From Helicobacter felis ATCC 49179 (GTDB taxonomy: Bacteria > Campylobacterota > Campylobacteria > Campylobacterales > Helicobacteraceae), in NCBI RefSeq assembly GCF_000200595.1, contig NC_014810.2, positions 816,311-880,310 on the forward strand: a stretch of DNA of 64,000 nt, written 5' to 3'. The notes below the pieces were generated by a model, which was not told where the DNA came from, did no database searches, and saw only the letters and a program-made list of their open reading frames with translations. Shown piece by piece: positions 29,459-37,848 of this stretch. Within the stretch, counting starts at the first letter, position 1, and every line of letters begins with the position of its first letter. The position numbers and the translations under genes were made by a program.

Positions 29459-30132
29459 GCGCTCCCCTCCATGCGGAGTTGTTGGTAAGCCATTTGGGCG
29501 CAAAGTTGCTGGGCTTCCTTTTTGCTCTTAGCCGTGCAAGTGCCATAGAGTTTATCTAAAATAAAAATCTGCATTTCAAATTGTTTAGCGTGATCGGGGC
29601 CGCTCTCGCTTTTAAGGGTATAGGTGGGCACGACCTTAAAGCGCGCTTGGGTGAGTTCCTGCAAGGCACTTTTATAATCCATAAAGGTGCTCTGTAAAGA
29701 GAGATCGGGATAGACATGATCTAAAAAGCGTGTCATCAAGGTTTTAATGGGCTCTAACCCGCTTTCTAAATAGATCGCTCCCATCAAAGCCTCAAAGGCG
29801 TTAGCTAAGATTGAGGGTTTAGTGTGCCCGTGGTTATTGGCTTCTGCTGGGGAAATCAAAATACAATCTTGCAACTGCAAAAAGGAGGCGAGCTTGAAAA
29901 ACGCCTTTTCATTCACCAAAGAGGCGCGCATTTTGGAGAGATCGCCCTCTTGCAGATCGGCAAAACGGGCGTACAAAATCTCTGCGACCACCAAATCTAA
30001 CACCGCATCGCCTAGAAACTCTAGCCTTTCGTTGTTGTGGGGGGTTTTGGTGCTTTTGTGGGTGAGGGCTTGTTGTAATAGATTCATATCTTGGAAATGA
30101 TAAGCTAGCCTCTCTTGTAATTTTTCTAACAT
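29455..30132 (-). CDS. rnc: Ribonuclease III
   Basis: A 225-residue double-strand-specific endoribonuclease that processes rRNA precursors and regulatory RNAs. The catalytic signature NERLEFLGDAVLDLV lies at about residues 37-50 and the second acidic pair in AFEALMGAIYLESG at about 113. A dsRNA-binding domain follows from about residue 155 (DYKSALQELTQ, KSKKEAQQLCAQMAY). RBS AAAGGAG before the ATG at 30132. Overlaps rnhA by 7 bases and aroC by 4. Confidence 0.95.
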   Translation of the reverse strand: MLEKLQERLAYHFQDMNLLQQALTHKSTKTPHNNERLEFLGDAVLDLVVAEILYARFADLQEGDLSKMRASLVNEKAFFKLASFLQLQDCILISPAEANNHGHTKPSILANAFEALMGAIYLESGLEPIKTLMTRFLDHVYPDLSLQSTFMDYKSALQELTQARFKVVPTYTLKSESGPDHAKQFEMQIFILDKLYGTCTAKSKKEAQQLCAQMAYQQLRMEGSA

Positions 30133-30569
30133 GAAACTCCTTTACTTTGTGCTTGGTAAGCCAATGCCTCCTGTTTGGCTAAGGCATCACAGCGTTCATT
30201 TTGGACATGCCCGGCATGCCCCCTAATCCAATGGGGGGTGATCTTATGGGGGGCGGACACTTTTAAAAATTCCTGCCATAAATCCACATTCTTAACCTTA
30301 GCAAAATTGCGCGCCTGCCAACCTTTTAGCCATTTGGCAATGCCATCGCAAACATAGGTCGAATCGCTATACAAAGCGACATGGCAGGGTTTTTTAAGGG
30401 CTTTAAGCCCTGCATTGACCGCGCTAAGTTCCATGCGGTTGTTGGTGGTGTGGGGCGCACCACCGGTAATAATTTTTTCTTGACCTTGATAGCGCAAAAT
30501 CGCGCAATAGCCCCCAGCACCCGGATTTCCCAAAGACGAGCCATCGCAAAAAAGTTCTATTTCTTCCAT
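30126..30569 (-). CDS. rnhA: Ribonuclease HI
   Basis: A 147-residue RNase H that cuts RNA in RNA-DNA hybrids. The active-site residues are visible: Asp in LFCDGSSLGNPGAGGY, Glu in NNRMELSAV, Asp in YSDSTYV, and the C-terminal Asp in NERCDALAKQEA. The helix CDGIAKWLKGW and handle region are intact. It lies 8 bases after the LapB-like gene in the operon. Order matches H. pylori HP0661-HP0662. Confidence 0.96.
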   Translation of the reverse strand: MEEIELFCDGSSLGNPGAGGYCAILRYQGQEKIITGGAPHTTNNRMELSAVNAGLKALKKPCHVALYSDSTYVCDGIAKWLKGWQARNFAKVKNVDLWQEFLKVSAPHKITPHWIRGHAGHVQNERCDALAKQEALAYQAQSKGVSC

Positions 30570-30577
30570 TTTATTCC

Positions 30578-31630
30578 CTAATTTAGATTGAGTTGTTGGT
30601 GATAGTCTGGGCTCTGCGCGCTCAAATCTAGCACGACTTCTTTAACCCCCAAAGCGTTACACGATACGCAACGATGGGTATCAAAGGGAGAGAGATTTTT
30701 ACACGCAGGGCATCGGTAGCTAAAATGTAACGCTAGAGGGTATTTGTCCTTAAAGCAGTGGTAAATCTCTAGCTCCAAATGAGAACAAGTGCCCTTTATA
30801 AAACCTTTAGAAATGAAAATCTCGCGCACCTGTGCGTTAAGTTGTGTCAATAAAGGAGTGATTTCCTCCCATTGTAAATCCCAAAGTAAATCAATGTATT
30901 CTATTCCCTTGTCCAAATGGGGAAGTTCTTGCAAAAATAAAGCCTTGTGATAAGTTTTACAATGCTTGAGCGCGAGTTTATAAAGCTTAGGATGATGGTG
31001 TCCTAGTGTAAGAATGCGCGCGCTGCGATCCCCTAAACTCAGATCTTCTTGCATGAGAATTTGCATTTGCAGGTAATGGTAGGTGTCTAGCAAATCTGGG
31101 GCTTCTAGTTCGTCTAAGCATTCTAGCACTTCTAGGGCTTTTTGAGGGGCGCATAAGATCTCATACACCCGCACCATTTCTTGAAGCGCGCCGATGTTTC
31201 TAGGCTCAATCCGCAACACTTCTAATAAAATATCATGCGCCTTCTGCACATAACCCATCGCAATATAAGTCTGTGCCAAATTTTTTAAGAGAAGAGCGCG
31301 ATCTTTGGGGTATTTGGACAGCAAAGATAAATAGATTGTGATCGCCTGCTCGCCACTCCCATGATCGCTGTAATGTTTGGCTAAAAACATCCAAGTTTTG
31401 ATTCCTAGCACTTCCAAAGGACTTTCTTGTTCTTTGGCTAAGAGCTGTTGCACTTCAAAGGCTAGATCGATGGAAGTATAAGAGCGAGAGAGGGCATTCA
31501 GAGCCTTGAGATTTTTTTTGTGTTTAAAAAGCGAGCGGAAATAGTCCAATAAGATCACCACCCCAATGAAGGCAATCAGGATCGCTACGCTAAAGAGAGA
31601 ATCTTTATAGACATAAGCTAATTGCTCCAC
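30578..31630 (-). CDS. LapB-like TPR protein with C-terminal zinc ribbon
   Basis: A 350-residue protein with one N-terminal membrane helix (VAILIAFIGVVILLDYF, residues 14-30), a series of TPR-like helical repeats from about 55 to 250, and a terminal four-cysteine rubredoxin-type knuckle (YRCPACKNLSP and HRCVSCNALG). This architecture is that of LapB/YciM, an inner-membrane protein that steers FtsH degradation of LpxC and so balances LPS synthesis in E. coli. Assigning the LapB role here is inference from architecture; H. pylori HP0660 is annotated as hypothetical. Cotranscribed with rnhA and the SurA-like gene. Confidence 0.7.
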   Translation of the reverse strand: MEQLAYVYKDSLFSVAILIAFIGVVILLDYFRSLFKHKKNLKALNALSRSYTSIDLAFEVQQLLAKEQESPLEVLGIKTWMFLAKHYSDHGSGEQAITIYLSLLSKYPKDRALLLKNLAQTYIAMGYVQKAHDILLEVLRIEPRNIGALQEMVRVYEILCAPQKALEVLECLDELEAPDLLDTYHYLQMQILMQEDLSLGDRSARILTLGHHHPKLYKLALKHCKTYHKALFLQELPHLDKGIEYIDLLWDLQWEEITPLLTQLNAQVREIFISKGFIKGTCSHLELEIYHCFKDKYPLALHFSYRCPACKNLSPFDTHRCVSCNALGVKEVVLDLSAQSPDYHQQLNLN

Positions 31631-31636
31631 GCGCCC

Positions 31637-32677
31637 CTAGTGTTGTAGAAATTTAATTTTGGCTTTGACACGGAGTTTTTCATAGTACTCGGCTAGGATT
31701 TTATCCTGTTGCTCCTCAATCAATTTATTGGCAATAAAATGTTTGGCTTGGCTGAATGAAACATTTTCTTTTCCTATTTTTTCTTTGATGTAAAAGGAAA
31801 CAAAATTTCCCCCTCCCGCATTTAAAATCGGGGTAAAGGTGTGTTCTTGCGTGCTCAAAAACATTTGGGCGATTTGGGGATTGAGGGTTTTAATATTGAT
31901 TTTTTCCTCACCCTTAGTAACTCCGGGAATATCTAAATTTCTATTTTCTAAGGCTTTGGTGAGGGCTTGGGTGTCTTGAGCTGTGTAGCGGATGGTGATA
32001 ATCTCGCTAGGCACACTAAATTCGCTCTTATGGGCGTTGTAATATTCGCGCATTTTAGTTTCGCTATTTGTATTGGTATTAAAAAGCAGAATGTTGCGCA
32101 ACAATTCTCTAGTTTCTAGTTGTTTTTTTAGTTGTGCTTTGTAGGTCGTTGGGTTGATCCCCTCACTAGCAAGTGTGCGCAAGAAATCTTGCATATCCAT
32201 ACCATTATGCCGCGCGATGTTTTCAATCTCCGCGTCAATCTTGTCATCTTCAATGTCGATTTTAAGGCGTTTGATCTCTTGGGCTTGGATGCGTTGTAAA
32301 ATCAATGCATTAACAGCTTGTTGACGGCTAATATGATGCTCTTTTTCCTGTGTTTCAATTTGGTAAATAGTGATGGGATCGTTGTTAACCGTGATGGCAA
32401 TCCCTCCTATAATGCCTTCTTTAAGCTCCTCTTGCTCTTGCTTATCTTGGGGAGCTGCTTTGGTGGTTTTTGGTGGAATTTTAGGTAGATTTTGGGTTTC
32501 TTGGCTCTCTTTGGGAAGGGGTTTTTTAAGAGAATCTCTTACCTGCCGATCTAAATTTTTACTCCCAACCCCACTTCCTGTAACAGATTCGACTTTAGAG
32601 TCTTTCCCCTGCGCGCTCGCCCCAAACAGATAGAAAAATACGCAAACAAAGCCGATAAGTTTTAAAAAACTTGACAA
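31637..32677 (-). CDS. SurA-like periplasmic chaperone / PpiC-type protein
   Basis: A 346-residue exported protein: signal peptide (FVCVFFYLFGASAQG), a Lys/Pro/Gln-rich linker to about residue 80, then a SurA N-terminal domain (IAITVNNDPITIYQIE, LILQRIQAQEIKRLKI, MDMQDFLRTLASEGI). A degenerate parvulin-like part follows (residues 225-330) that lacks clear catalytic residues. It probably assists outer-membrane protein folding. The start is a TTG at 32677. The codons just upstream (K-R-K-S) would suit a signal peptide, but the only start-like codon there is ATT. First gene of the operon that runs to glpC. Confidence 0.7.
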   Translation of the reverse strand: MSSFLKLIGFVCVFFYLFGASAQGKDSKVESVTGSGVGSKNLDRQVRDSLKKPLPKESQETQNLPKIPPKTTKAAPQDKQEQEELKEGIIGGIAITVNNDPITIYQIETQEKEHHISRQQAVNALILQRIQAQEIKRLKIDIEDDKIDAEIENIARHNGMDMQDFLRTLASEGINPTTYKAQLKKQLETRELLRNILLFNTNTNSETKMREYYNAHKSEFSVPSEIITIRYTAQDTQALTKALENRNLDIPGVTKGEEKINIKTLNPQIAQMFLSTQEHTFTPILNAGGGNFVSFYIKEKIGKENVSFSQAKHFIANKLIEEQQDKILAEYYEKLRVKAKIKFLQH

Positions 32678-32693
32678 ACTCTTTCTTTTAATG

Positions 32694-32707
32694 GACTCGC
32701 GCGAGTC
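32694..32707. promoter_or_regulatory. Perfect 14-bp palindrome beside a promoter
   Basis: GACTCGCGCGAGTC is fully self-complementary. On the minus strand TATACT (32709-32714) precedes it directly, so the palindrome would cover or follow the transcription start of the SurA-like/lapB-like/rnhA/rnc/aroC/hemN operon. It could be an operator for a dimeric regulator or a 5' UTR hairpin. Confidence 0.4.
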
Positions 32708-32797
32708 TAGTATAAGCGCACTAAGAAAAATATTAAAATAGGTTTACGCTAAAGTAAATGATTTCTGCTTGTTTGTTAATCTGCTGTTTAGAATTTA

Positions 32798-32806
32798 TGC
32801 TAGAAT
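32798..32806 (+). promoter_or_regulatory. Extended -10 for the Sel1-repeat gene
   Basis: TGCTAGAAT lies about 57 bases upstream of the ATG at 32863. It matches the extended -10 pattern typical of Helicobacter sigma-70 promoters. No clear -35 is present. Confidence 0.4.
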
Positions 32807-32862
32807 GCGTTTTGCATTTTTAAAGAATTTTGAGAAAATAAAACAATTTGGAGTTTCAAAAG

Positions 32863-33645
32863 ATGTTATTAAAATCAAATCACTTGCTATCTAGGGTTTT
32901 GTTTGCGTTTTTGGTTTCTAGTGGCGTTGCATATTCCCTTGATGGAAATAAAGATCAGGGCGGAGAATTGCATTTTATAGTGGGTAAAAAAGCCCAAGCC
33001 GATAAAGACTATACCCGAGCTTTAGAGTATTACCAAAAAGCTGCTAAAAGAGGCAACGCTGAGGCTTACTATAAATTGGGAGGCATGTATCGCGATGGAC
33101 AAGGCGTTAAACAGGATTATGCTAAGGCTTTTGAATATTTTAATAAGGCCGCTAAAAAGGGGTATGCAAAGGCGTATTTTCGTTTGGGTTTGCTGTATGA
33201 CAATGGTAAGGGTGTAGAGCAGAGCGATAGCAAGGCCCTAGAATATTACCAAAAAGCTGCTAGCATGGGTTATGCTAAGGCTTATTACAACTTGGGGGCC
33301 ATGTATCGCGATGGGCAAGGCGTTAAACAGGATTATGCTAAGGCTTTTGAATATTTTAATAAGGCCGCTAAAAAGGGAAATGCGGGGGCTTATAGTGATT
33401 TAGGTTTTATGTATGCAAATGGACAGGGAGTTCCACAAGATGCTCTGAAAGCTAAGGAGTATTGGAAGAAAGCGGGGAGAATGGGAGATGCGGAGGCTTA
33501 TTTTAATATTGGAGTGATGTATTTTAATGGTTTGGGTGTCTCTAAAGATTTAGCCAAAGCTAGGGAATACTTAGAAAAGGCGGCTAAGATAGGAAGCGGA
33601 GATGCCATTGAAATTCTCAATAGAATTAAATCCAAGGGCGACTAG
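32863..33645 (+). CDS. Secreted Sel1-repeat (SLR) protein
   Basis: A 260-residue protein with a signal peptide (LLSRVLFAFLVSSGVAYS) and six Sel1-like repeats of 36 residues (pattern A.YYKLG.MYRDGQGVKQDYAKAFEYFNKAAKKG). Helicobacter cysteine-rich (Hcp) relatives have a disulphide per repeat, but this protein has no cysteine at all in the mature part, so it is an SLR protein outside the Hcp type. Two 77-base stretches are nearly identical, implying a recent internal duplication. The ATG at 32863 has GGAG upstream; the TTG at 32848 is less likely. Role unknown; such proteins often bind partners in the periplasm. Confidence 0.85.
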   Translation: MLLKSNHLLSRVLFAFLVSSGVAYSLDGNKDQGGELHFIVGKKAQADKDYTRALEYYQKAAKRGNAEAYYKLGGMYRDGQGVKQDYAKAFEYFNKAAKKGYAKAYFRLGLLYDNGKGVEQSDSKALEYYQKAASMGYAKAYYNLGAMYRDGQGVKQDYAKAFEYFNKAAKKGNAGAYSDLGFMYANGQGVPQDALKAKEYWKKAGRMGDAEAYFNIGVMYFNGLGVSKDLAKAREYLEKAAKIGSGDAIEILNRIKSKGD

Positions 33646-33652
33646 AGAGAGT

Positions 33653-34237
33653 TTAAGAGGGGGTTATCAAAAAATCCAAGCTTTGTTTTAGCAGTTGCGC
33701 ACCTTTCAAGGTCATGATACTCTCAGGGTGGAATTGGTAGGCTAGGGCTTTGTCTTGGGGGTGGTAAATTCCCATGATAATGTCTTGGTAATGGGCGATC
33801 ACTTGCAGGCAGTCTGGCAAATCACTCACCATTAAAGAATGGTAACGCCCCACTTGTAAGCAATCTCCTAGCCCCTTAAAAGCCTCAAAGGGTTTTAGAG
33901 TGATGGGGGAGCTTTTTCCATGCACAATGGCAGGGCTGCGCACAACCCGCGCGCCATAACTCTGTGCCAAAGCCTGCAACCCTAAGCAAATCCCCAAAAT
34001 AGGGAAATGCCCGCGTGTCTTAGCTAGAATAGGGAGCAGTTGCCCGGCATGCTCAGGGTCGCTAGGTCCCGGGGAGATAAAAAGAAGGGTTTTTTCTTTT
34101 TCACCTTGCATCCTCTCAAAAAGCGTATTGGCTGGGGTGGTGTTGCGCAAAACCAACACAGAATGCCCCAAACCCTCTAAGTCATAAACAAGATTGTAAG
34201 TGAACGAGTCAAAATTATCAATGAAGTAAATTTTCAT
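33653..34237 (-). CDS. trpG: Anthranilate synthase glutamine amidotransferase component
   Basis: A 194-residue class I glutamine amidotransferase. The nucleophile motif is GICLGLQALAQSYGA (Cys near residue 82) and the His-Glu pair is in YQFHPESI near residue 172. N-terminal FIDNFDSFTYNLVYDLEGLG is typical of TrpG/PabA. It supplies ammonia to TrpE. Its ATG overlaps the trpE stop by 4 bases, so the two are coupled. The trpD, C, B and A genes found next in H. pylori are not here; a convergent Sel1-repeat gene follows instead. Confidence 0.92.
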   Translation of the reverse strand: MKIYFIDNFDSFTYNLVYDLEGLGHSVLVLRNTTPANTLFERMQGEKEKTLLFISPGPSDPEHAGQLLPILAKTRGHFPILGICLGLQALAQSYGARVVRSPAIVHGKSSPITLKPFEAFKGLGDCLQVGRYHSLMVSDLPDCLQVIAHYQDIIMGIYHPQDKALAYQFHPESIMTLKGAQLLKQSLDFLITPS

Positions 34238-35742
34238 GCATGTGTCTTTAAGATTGCAGAAATTACAGATTGTGCTTTTGCCTTTGTTTCGGCGATCTCA
34301 GCCTCAATAAGGCTATCTAAAACAATGCCCGCGCCCGTTTGGATAATAGCCCGCTGATTTTGCACAAAAGCAGAGCGGATAATAATACAAGTATCCATCG
34401 ATCCATCGGCGCATAAATAGCCTATCGAACCCCCATAAGAACCCCGCCTCTTGCCCTCAAGTTGAGCGATGAGTTTGAGCGCAGCAATTTTAGGCGCGCC
34501 ACTCAAAGTCCCCGCATTCATAAAACTTCTATAGGCATGCAGAGCGTCTAAACCCTCTTTGAGCTCCCCCTGCACAGCTGAAGTGAGGTGCATCACATGG
34601 GCGTATTTTTCTACCTTCAATAATTTGCTCACAAGTCTTGTATGGGGTTTGGCAACTCTAGCGATGTCATTGCGGGCTAAATCCACTAGCATGATATGTT
34701 CTGCCCTCTCTTTGGCATCGCTTTGTAAATCCAGTTCAAGGCGGTTATCTAGGTCGTGATCAATCGTGCCATCCGGGTTTTTACCCCGCGCTCTTGTGCC
34801 CGCAATGGGGTAAATTTGCACCAAATTAGTGGAGGCATCGTATTTTAACGCGCTCTCAGGACTAGCCCCAAAGAGTGTAAAATCCTCCATTTGCAAATAA
34901 AACATGTAAGGACTAGGATTTTGTGCCTTGAGATAAAAATAAGCGCTCAAGGGGTCTTTACAAGATAAATAAAAACTCCTAGAGGGCACAGCTTGGAAAA
35001 TCTCCCCAGCCCTGATTTCTTCTTGGAGCTTAGAGACCATACATCCAAAAGCCTCATCGCTACAATTTGTGCTTAAAGTGCTTTCTTGAGGGTGAGATTG
35101 CGGGCTAAAATCCTCTTGTGTGGTGTTAGCAAGCGCGGCAAGCTGCGCGATTTGTTCTTGGATTTGGGCTTGGTGTTGTGGGGCAAAACAAGCCCCAAAA
35201 ATTTGGGTGCTCTGTTTTTGGTGATCGATGAGCACTAAAGTTTGTGCTACAAGAAAGACAAAATCCGGCGCGCTATTATCTTGCACGCTTAAAATGGGCA
35301 AATCCTCAAACGCACCGATGAGCTCAAAGCCAAAAAACCCCGCACAAAATAGCCCATAGGGATTTTGGGGGCGTTGCTCTACACATGCAAACACGGCGCG
35401 CAAAGCATCTAGGGGGCTGGGCATTTGCAGTTTTAAAAACTCGTCCTGTAATTGCGTATTTTTGGGGTAGTGTAGGCTTAAACTCTTGTCTGTGGGACTC
35501 ACACCTACAAAGTTAGCGAGTTTGTGCAAAAGGGCTTGCCCGTTTGTATTCAAAGCTTCGATCTTGACACTGGAATGCTGGCAGGTGAGTTTCAAGCAGG
35601 CTTGATTTAAGATAATGGATTTAGTGTGCGCTTTATTGTCCGCTTGAGCACTCTCTAATAAAAGAGTGTTAGGACCTTGAAGCTTGGCATATAAAGCGAG
35701 CGGATGGGGAACATAGGGGGCGTTTTGCTCCAAAATAATCAT
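34234..35742 (-). CDS. trpE: Anthranilate synthase component I
   Basis: A 502-residue chorismate-using enzyme that makes anthranilate, the first step of tryptophan synthesis. The N-terminal LLLESA motif is the tryptophan feedback site of TrpE, which separates it from PabB. Catalytic-domain motifs are IAGTRARGKNPDGTIDHDL, DLARNDIARVAKPHT, GTLSGAPKIAALKLIAQLEG and GGSIGYLCADGSMDTCIIIR. The ATG at 35742 has AAAGGATAAGA upstream; the frame continues 10 codons further, but that extension has no support. Confidence 0.93.
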   Translation of the reverse strand: MIILEQNAPYVPHPLALYAKLQGPNTLLLESAQADNKAHTKSIILNQACLKLTCQHSSVKIEALNTNGQALLHKLANFVGVSPTDKSLSLHYPKNTQLQDEFLKLQMPSPLDALRAVFACVEQRPQNPYGLFCAGFFGFELIGAFEDLPILSVQDNSAPDFVFLVAQTLVLIDHQKQSTQIFGACFAPQHQAQIQEQIAQLAALANTTQEDFSPQSHPQESTLSTNCSDEAFGCMVSKLQEEIRAGEIFQAVPSRSFYLSCKDPLSAYFYLKAQNPSPYMFYLQMEDFTLFGASPESALKYDASTNLVQIYPIAGTRARGKNPDGTIDHDLDNRLELDLQSDAKERAEHIMLVDLARNDIARVAKPHTRLVSKLLKVEKYAHVMHLTSAVQGELKEGLDALHAYRSFMNAGTLSGAPKIAALKLIAQLEGKRRGSYGGSIGYLCADGSMDTCIIIRSAFVQNQRAIIQTGAGIVLDSLIEAEIAETKAKAQSVISAILKTHA

Positions 35743-35874
35743 TCTTATCCTTTGGGGCGTATTGTAGCGCAATGGACTTAACTCAAGTTTTTTACTCTTA
35801 TGTGAAATTTTAGCCTGTTAGTAGTATATTTTTAGTTTTGATTTTAAGAATTGACCTTAAAATTTGGAGAGCGC

Positions 35875-37776
35875 ATGGAAGAAATTGTGGTGGCTTTAGT
35901 GGGGCAACCCAATGTGGGCAAGAGTTCTCTCATCAATGCAATCAGTGGGGCGCACTTGAAAGTGGGTAATTTTGCCGGGGTTACGGTGGAAAAAACCCAA
36001 GTGAGCACGACTTACAACAACACCAAGATCACCATTGTAGACTTGCCGGGCATCTATGCTTTAAATGATTTTACGATCGAAGAAAAAGTCAGTAGGCAAT
36101 TTTTAGAGAATGAACACTTTGATTTGATCTTAAATGTATTGGACTGCACTAACTTAGAGCGTAATTTGAGTTTGAGCACGCAATTACTCCACACACCCCA
36201 TAAGGTGCTGATGGCACTCAATATGTGGGATGAAGCCCAAAAAGAGGGGTTACAAATTGATGTAGATGCACTTTCTAAAGATTTGGGAGTTCCTTGTATT
36301 CCCACCTCTGCACACGCGCATTTTAACATGGATCAACTCTTAGAGCAACTTATCACTTTGCACCGCCAAACCCAACGCTCTACAACTCTAAGCGTCCAAT
36401 CTAAAGAAGAGATGGCAGTGTTTTGCCACGATTTAGCCAAAAAGGTATCGCGCCGTGAAGCGGGCATGCCCACCTACACGCAAAAAATAGACAAATACCT
36501 CATGCACCCTATTTATGGTGTTCCTATTTTCTTAGGCTTGATGTTCGTTGTGTTTTTTATGAGTTTTCTAGTGGGAGGAGGGGTGCAAGGCTATGTAGAT
36601 GATGGGTTTGCATGGCTAGCTGAAACTCTTAAAACCCATATCCCTAATGCTCAAATTGGCTCACTTTTAGGCGATGGGATCATCGGAGGGGTAGGGGCGG
36701 TGCTTTCTTTTTTACCCTTAATTGTGGTGTTGTATTTGGGAATCTCTTTGCTAGAAGCTACTGGGTACATGAGCCGCGTGGCGTTCTTATTAGATGGGAT
36801 TTTTCACAAATTTGGTTTGCATGGTAAGAGTTTTATCCCCTTAATTACGGGCTTTGGCTGTTCTGTGCCTGCCTATATGGCGACACGCACTTTGCAAAAC
36901 CAACATGAGCGACTCATCACTCTCTTTGTAATCGGTTTTATGAGCTGTAGCGCGCGTTTGCCTATTTATGTGCTCTTTGTAGGAGCGTTTTTCCCGGATA
37001 AATACGCGAGTTTTGTTCTCTTTTTGATCTATGTCTTGGGTGCAGTTGTGGCTCTCTTGATGGCAAAATTTCTCAAACTCAGCGTTTTTAAGGGGCAAGA
37101 AGAGTCCTTTGTGATGGAAATGCCCAAATACCGCATGCCCAGCCCCAAAGTGATTTGGTACAGCATTTACACCAAATCGCTCTCTTATCTCAAAAAAGCG
37201 GGCACTTACATTTTGGGCGGGGCGATTCTCATTTGGTTTGCCTCTGCCTACCCTAGGGATACCCAAATGTTAGAGAAGTACCAAGCCCAACAAGCACACC
37301 TTGAGGCTAGCTCTTTAGAAGCCAGCGCCAAACAAGAAGCTCTAGCTAGTTTAGAGGAGAAAAAACAACAAGAGATTTTAGAAAATAGCTTTGTGGGGCG
37401 TGCGGGGCGCAGTATTGATGGACTGTTTAAGCCGATGGATTTTGATTGGCGGCTTTCTATTTCCTTAGTAACGGGTTTTATGGCTAAGGAAGTGGTCGTC
37501 TCTACTTTAGGTGTGCTTTACGCGCTAGGGGACACCAGCCAAGCATCTAAATCATTCCGTATGGCGCTCAAAAAACATGTGAGTGTGCCCTCTGCCATCG
37601 CCTTTATCGTCTTTGTTATGTTTTACATCCCCTGTTTTGCCGCGACAATTACCTTTGGTAAAGAAGCCGGTGGGGTAAAATTTGTGCTTTATCTCTTTAT
37701 TTTCACCACAGCGGTGGCCTATTTATTCTCATTAATAGCTTTTTATGCGACTAAATTATGCCTTATTCTCTTTTGA
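35875..37776 (+). CDS. feoB: Ferrous iron transporter FeoB
   Basis: A 633-residue inner-membrane Fe(II) uptake protein. The N-terminal G domain has GQPNVGKSS (G1), DLPGIYAL (G3) and NMWDEA (G4). The membrane domain has paired gating segments with the conserved cysteines in GFGCSVPAYMATRTL and FMSCSARLPIYVLF. The start is the ATG at 35875 with GGAGAGCGC upstream; earlier codons in frame have no start support. No feoA accompanies it, as in H. pylori. FeoB is the main iron importer for acid-living Helicobacter. Confidence 0.96.
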   Translation: MEEIVVALVGQPNVGKSSLINAISGAHLKVGNFAGVTVEKTQVSTTYNNTKITIVDLPGIYALNDFTIEEKVSRQFLENEHFDLILNVLDCTNLERNLSLSTQLLHTPHKVLMALNMWDEAQKEGLQIDVDALSKDLGVPCIPTSAHAHFNMDQLLEQLITLHRQTQRSTTLSVQSKEEMAVFCHDLAKKVSRREAGMPTYTQKIDKYLMHPIYGVPIFLGLMFVVFFMSFLVGGGVQGYVDDGFAWLAETLKTHIPNAQIGSLLGDGIIGGVGAVLSFLPLIVVLYLGISLLEATGYMSRVAFLLDGIFHKFGLHGKSFIPLITGFGCSVPAYMATRTLQNQHERLITLFVIGFMSCSARLPIYVLFVGAFFPDKYASFVLFLIYVLGAVVALLMAKFLKLSVFKGQEESFVMEMPKYRMPSPKVIWYSIYTKSLSYLKKAGTYILGGAILIWFASAYPRDTQMLEKYQAQQAHLEASSLEASAKQEALASLEEKKQQEILENSFVGRAGRSIDGLFKPMDFDWRLSISLVTGFMAKEVVVSTLGVLYALGDTSQASKSFRMALKKHVSVPSAIAFIVFVMFYIPCFAATITFGKEAGGVKFVLYLFIFTTAVAYLFSLIAFYATKLCLILF

Positions 37777-37788
37777 GGTGAATATCTC

Positions 37789-37818
37789 TTGACTTATATT
37801 TCTCATTTATGATATAAT
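37789..37818 (+). promoter_or_regulatory. pfr promoter, near-consensus sigma-70, with Fur-like AT-rich element
   Basis: TTGACT (37789-37794) and TATAAT (37813-37818) are separated by 18 bases and lie 31 bases before the pfr ATG. The surrounding ATATAATAATGATA resembles the AT-rich Fur boxes of Helicobacter (TAATAATnATTATTA), which suits the known apo-Fur repression of pfr in H. pylori. The Fur part is inference. Confidence 0.6.
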
Positions 37819-37848
37819 AATGATACAAACTAAATAAAGGAGTTTTGT

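Noticed and set aside
33653-35742. Reading the chorismate enzymes as PabB-PabA
   Set aside because: The large subunit carries the LLLESA tryptophan-site motif and matches TrpE in length and layout.
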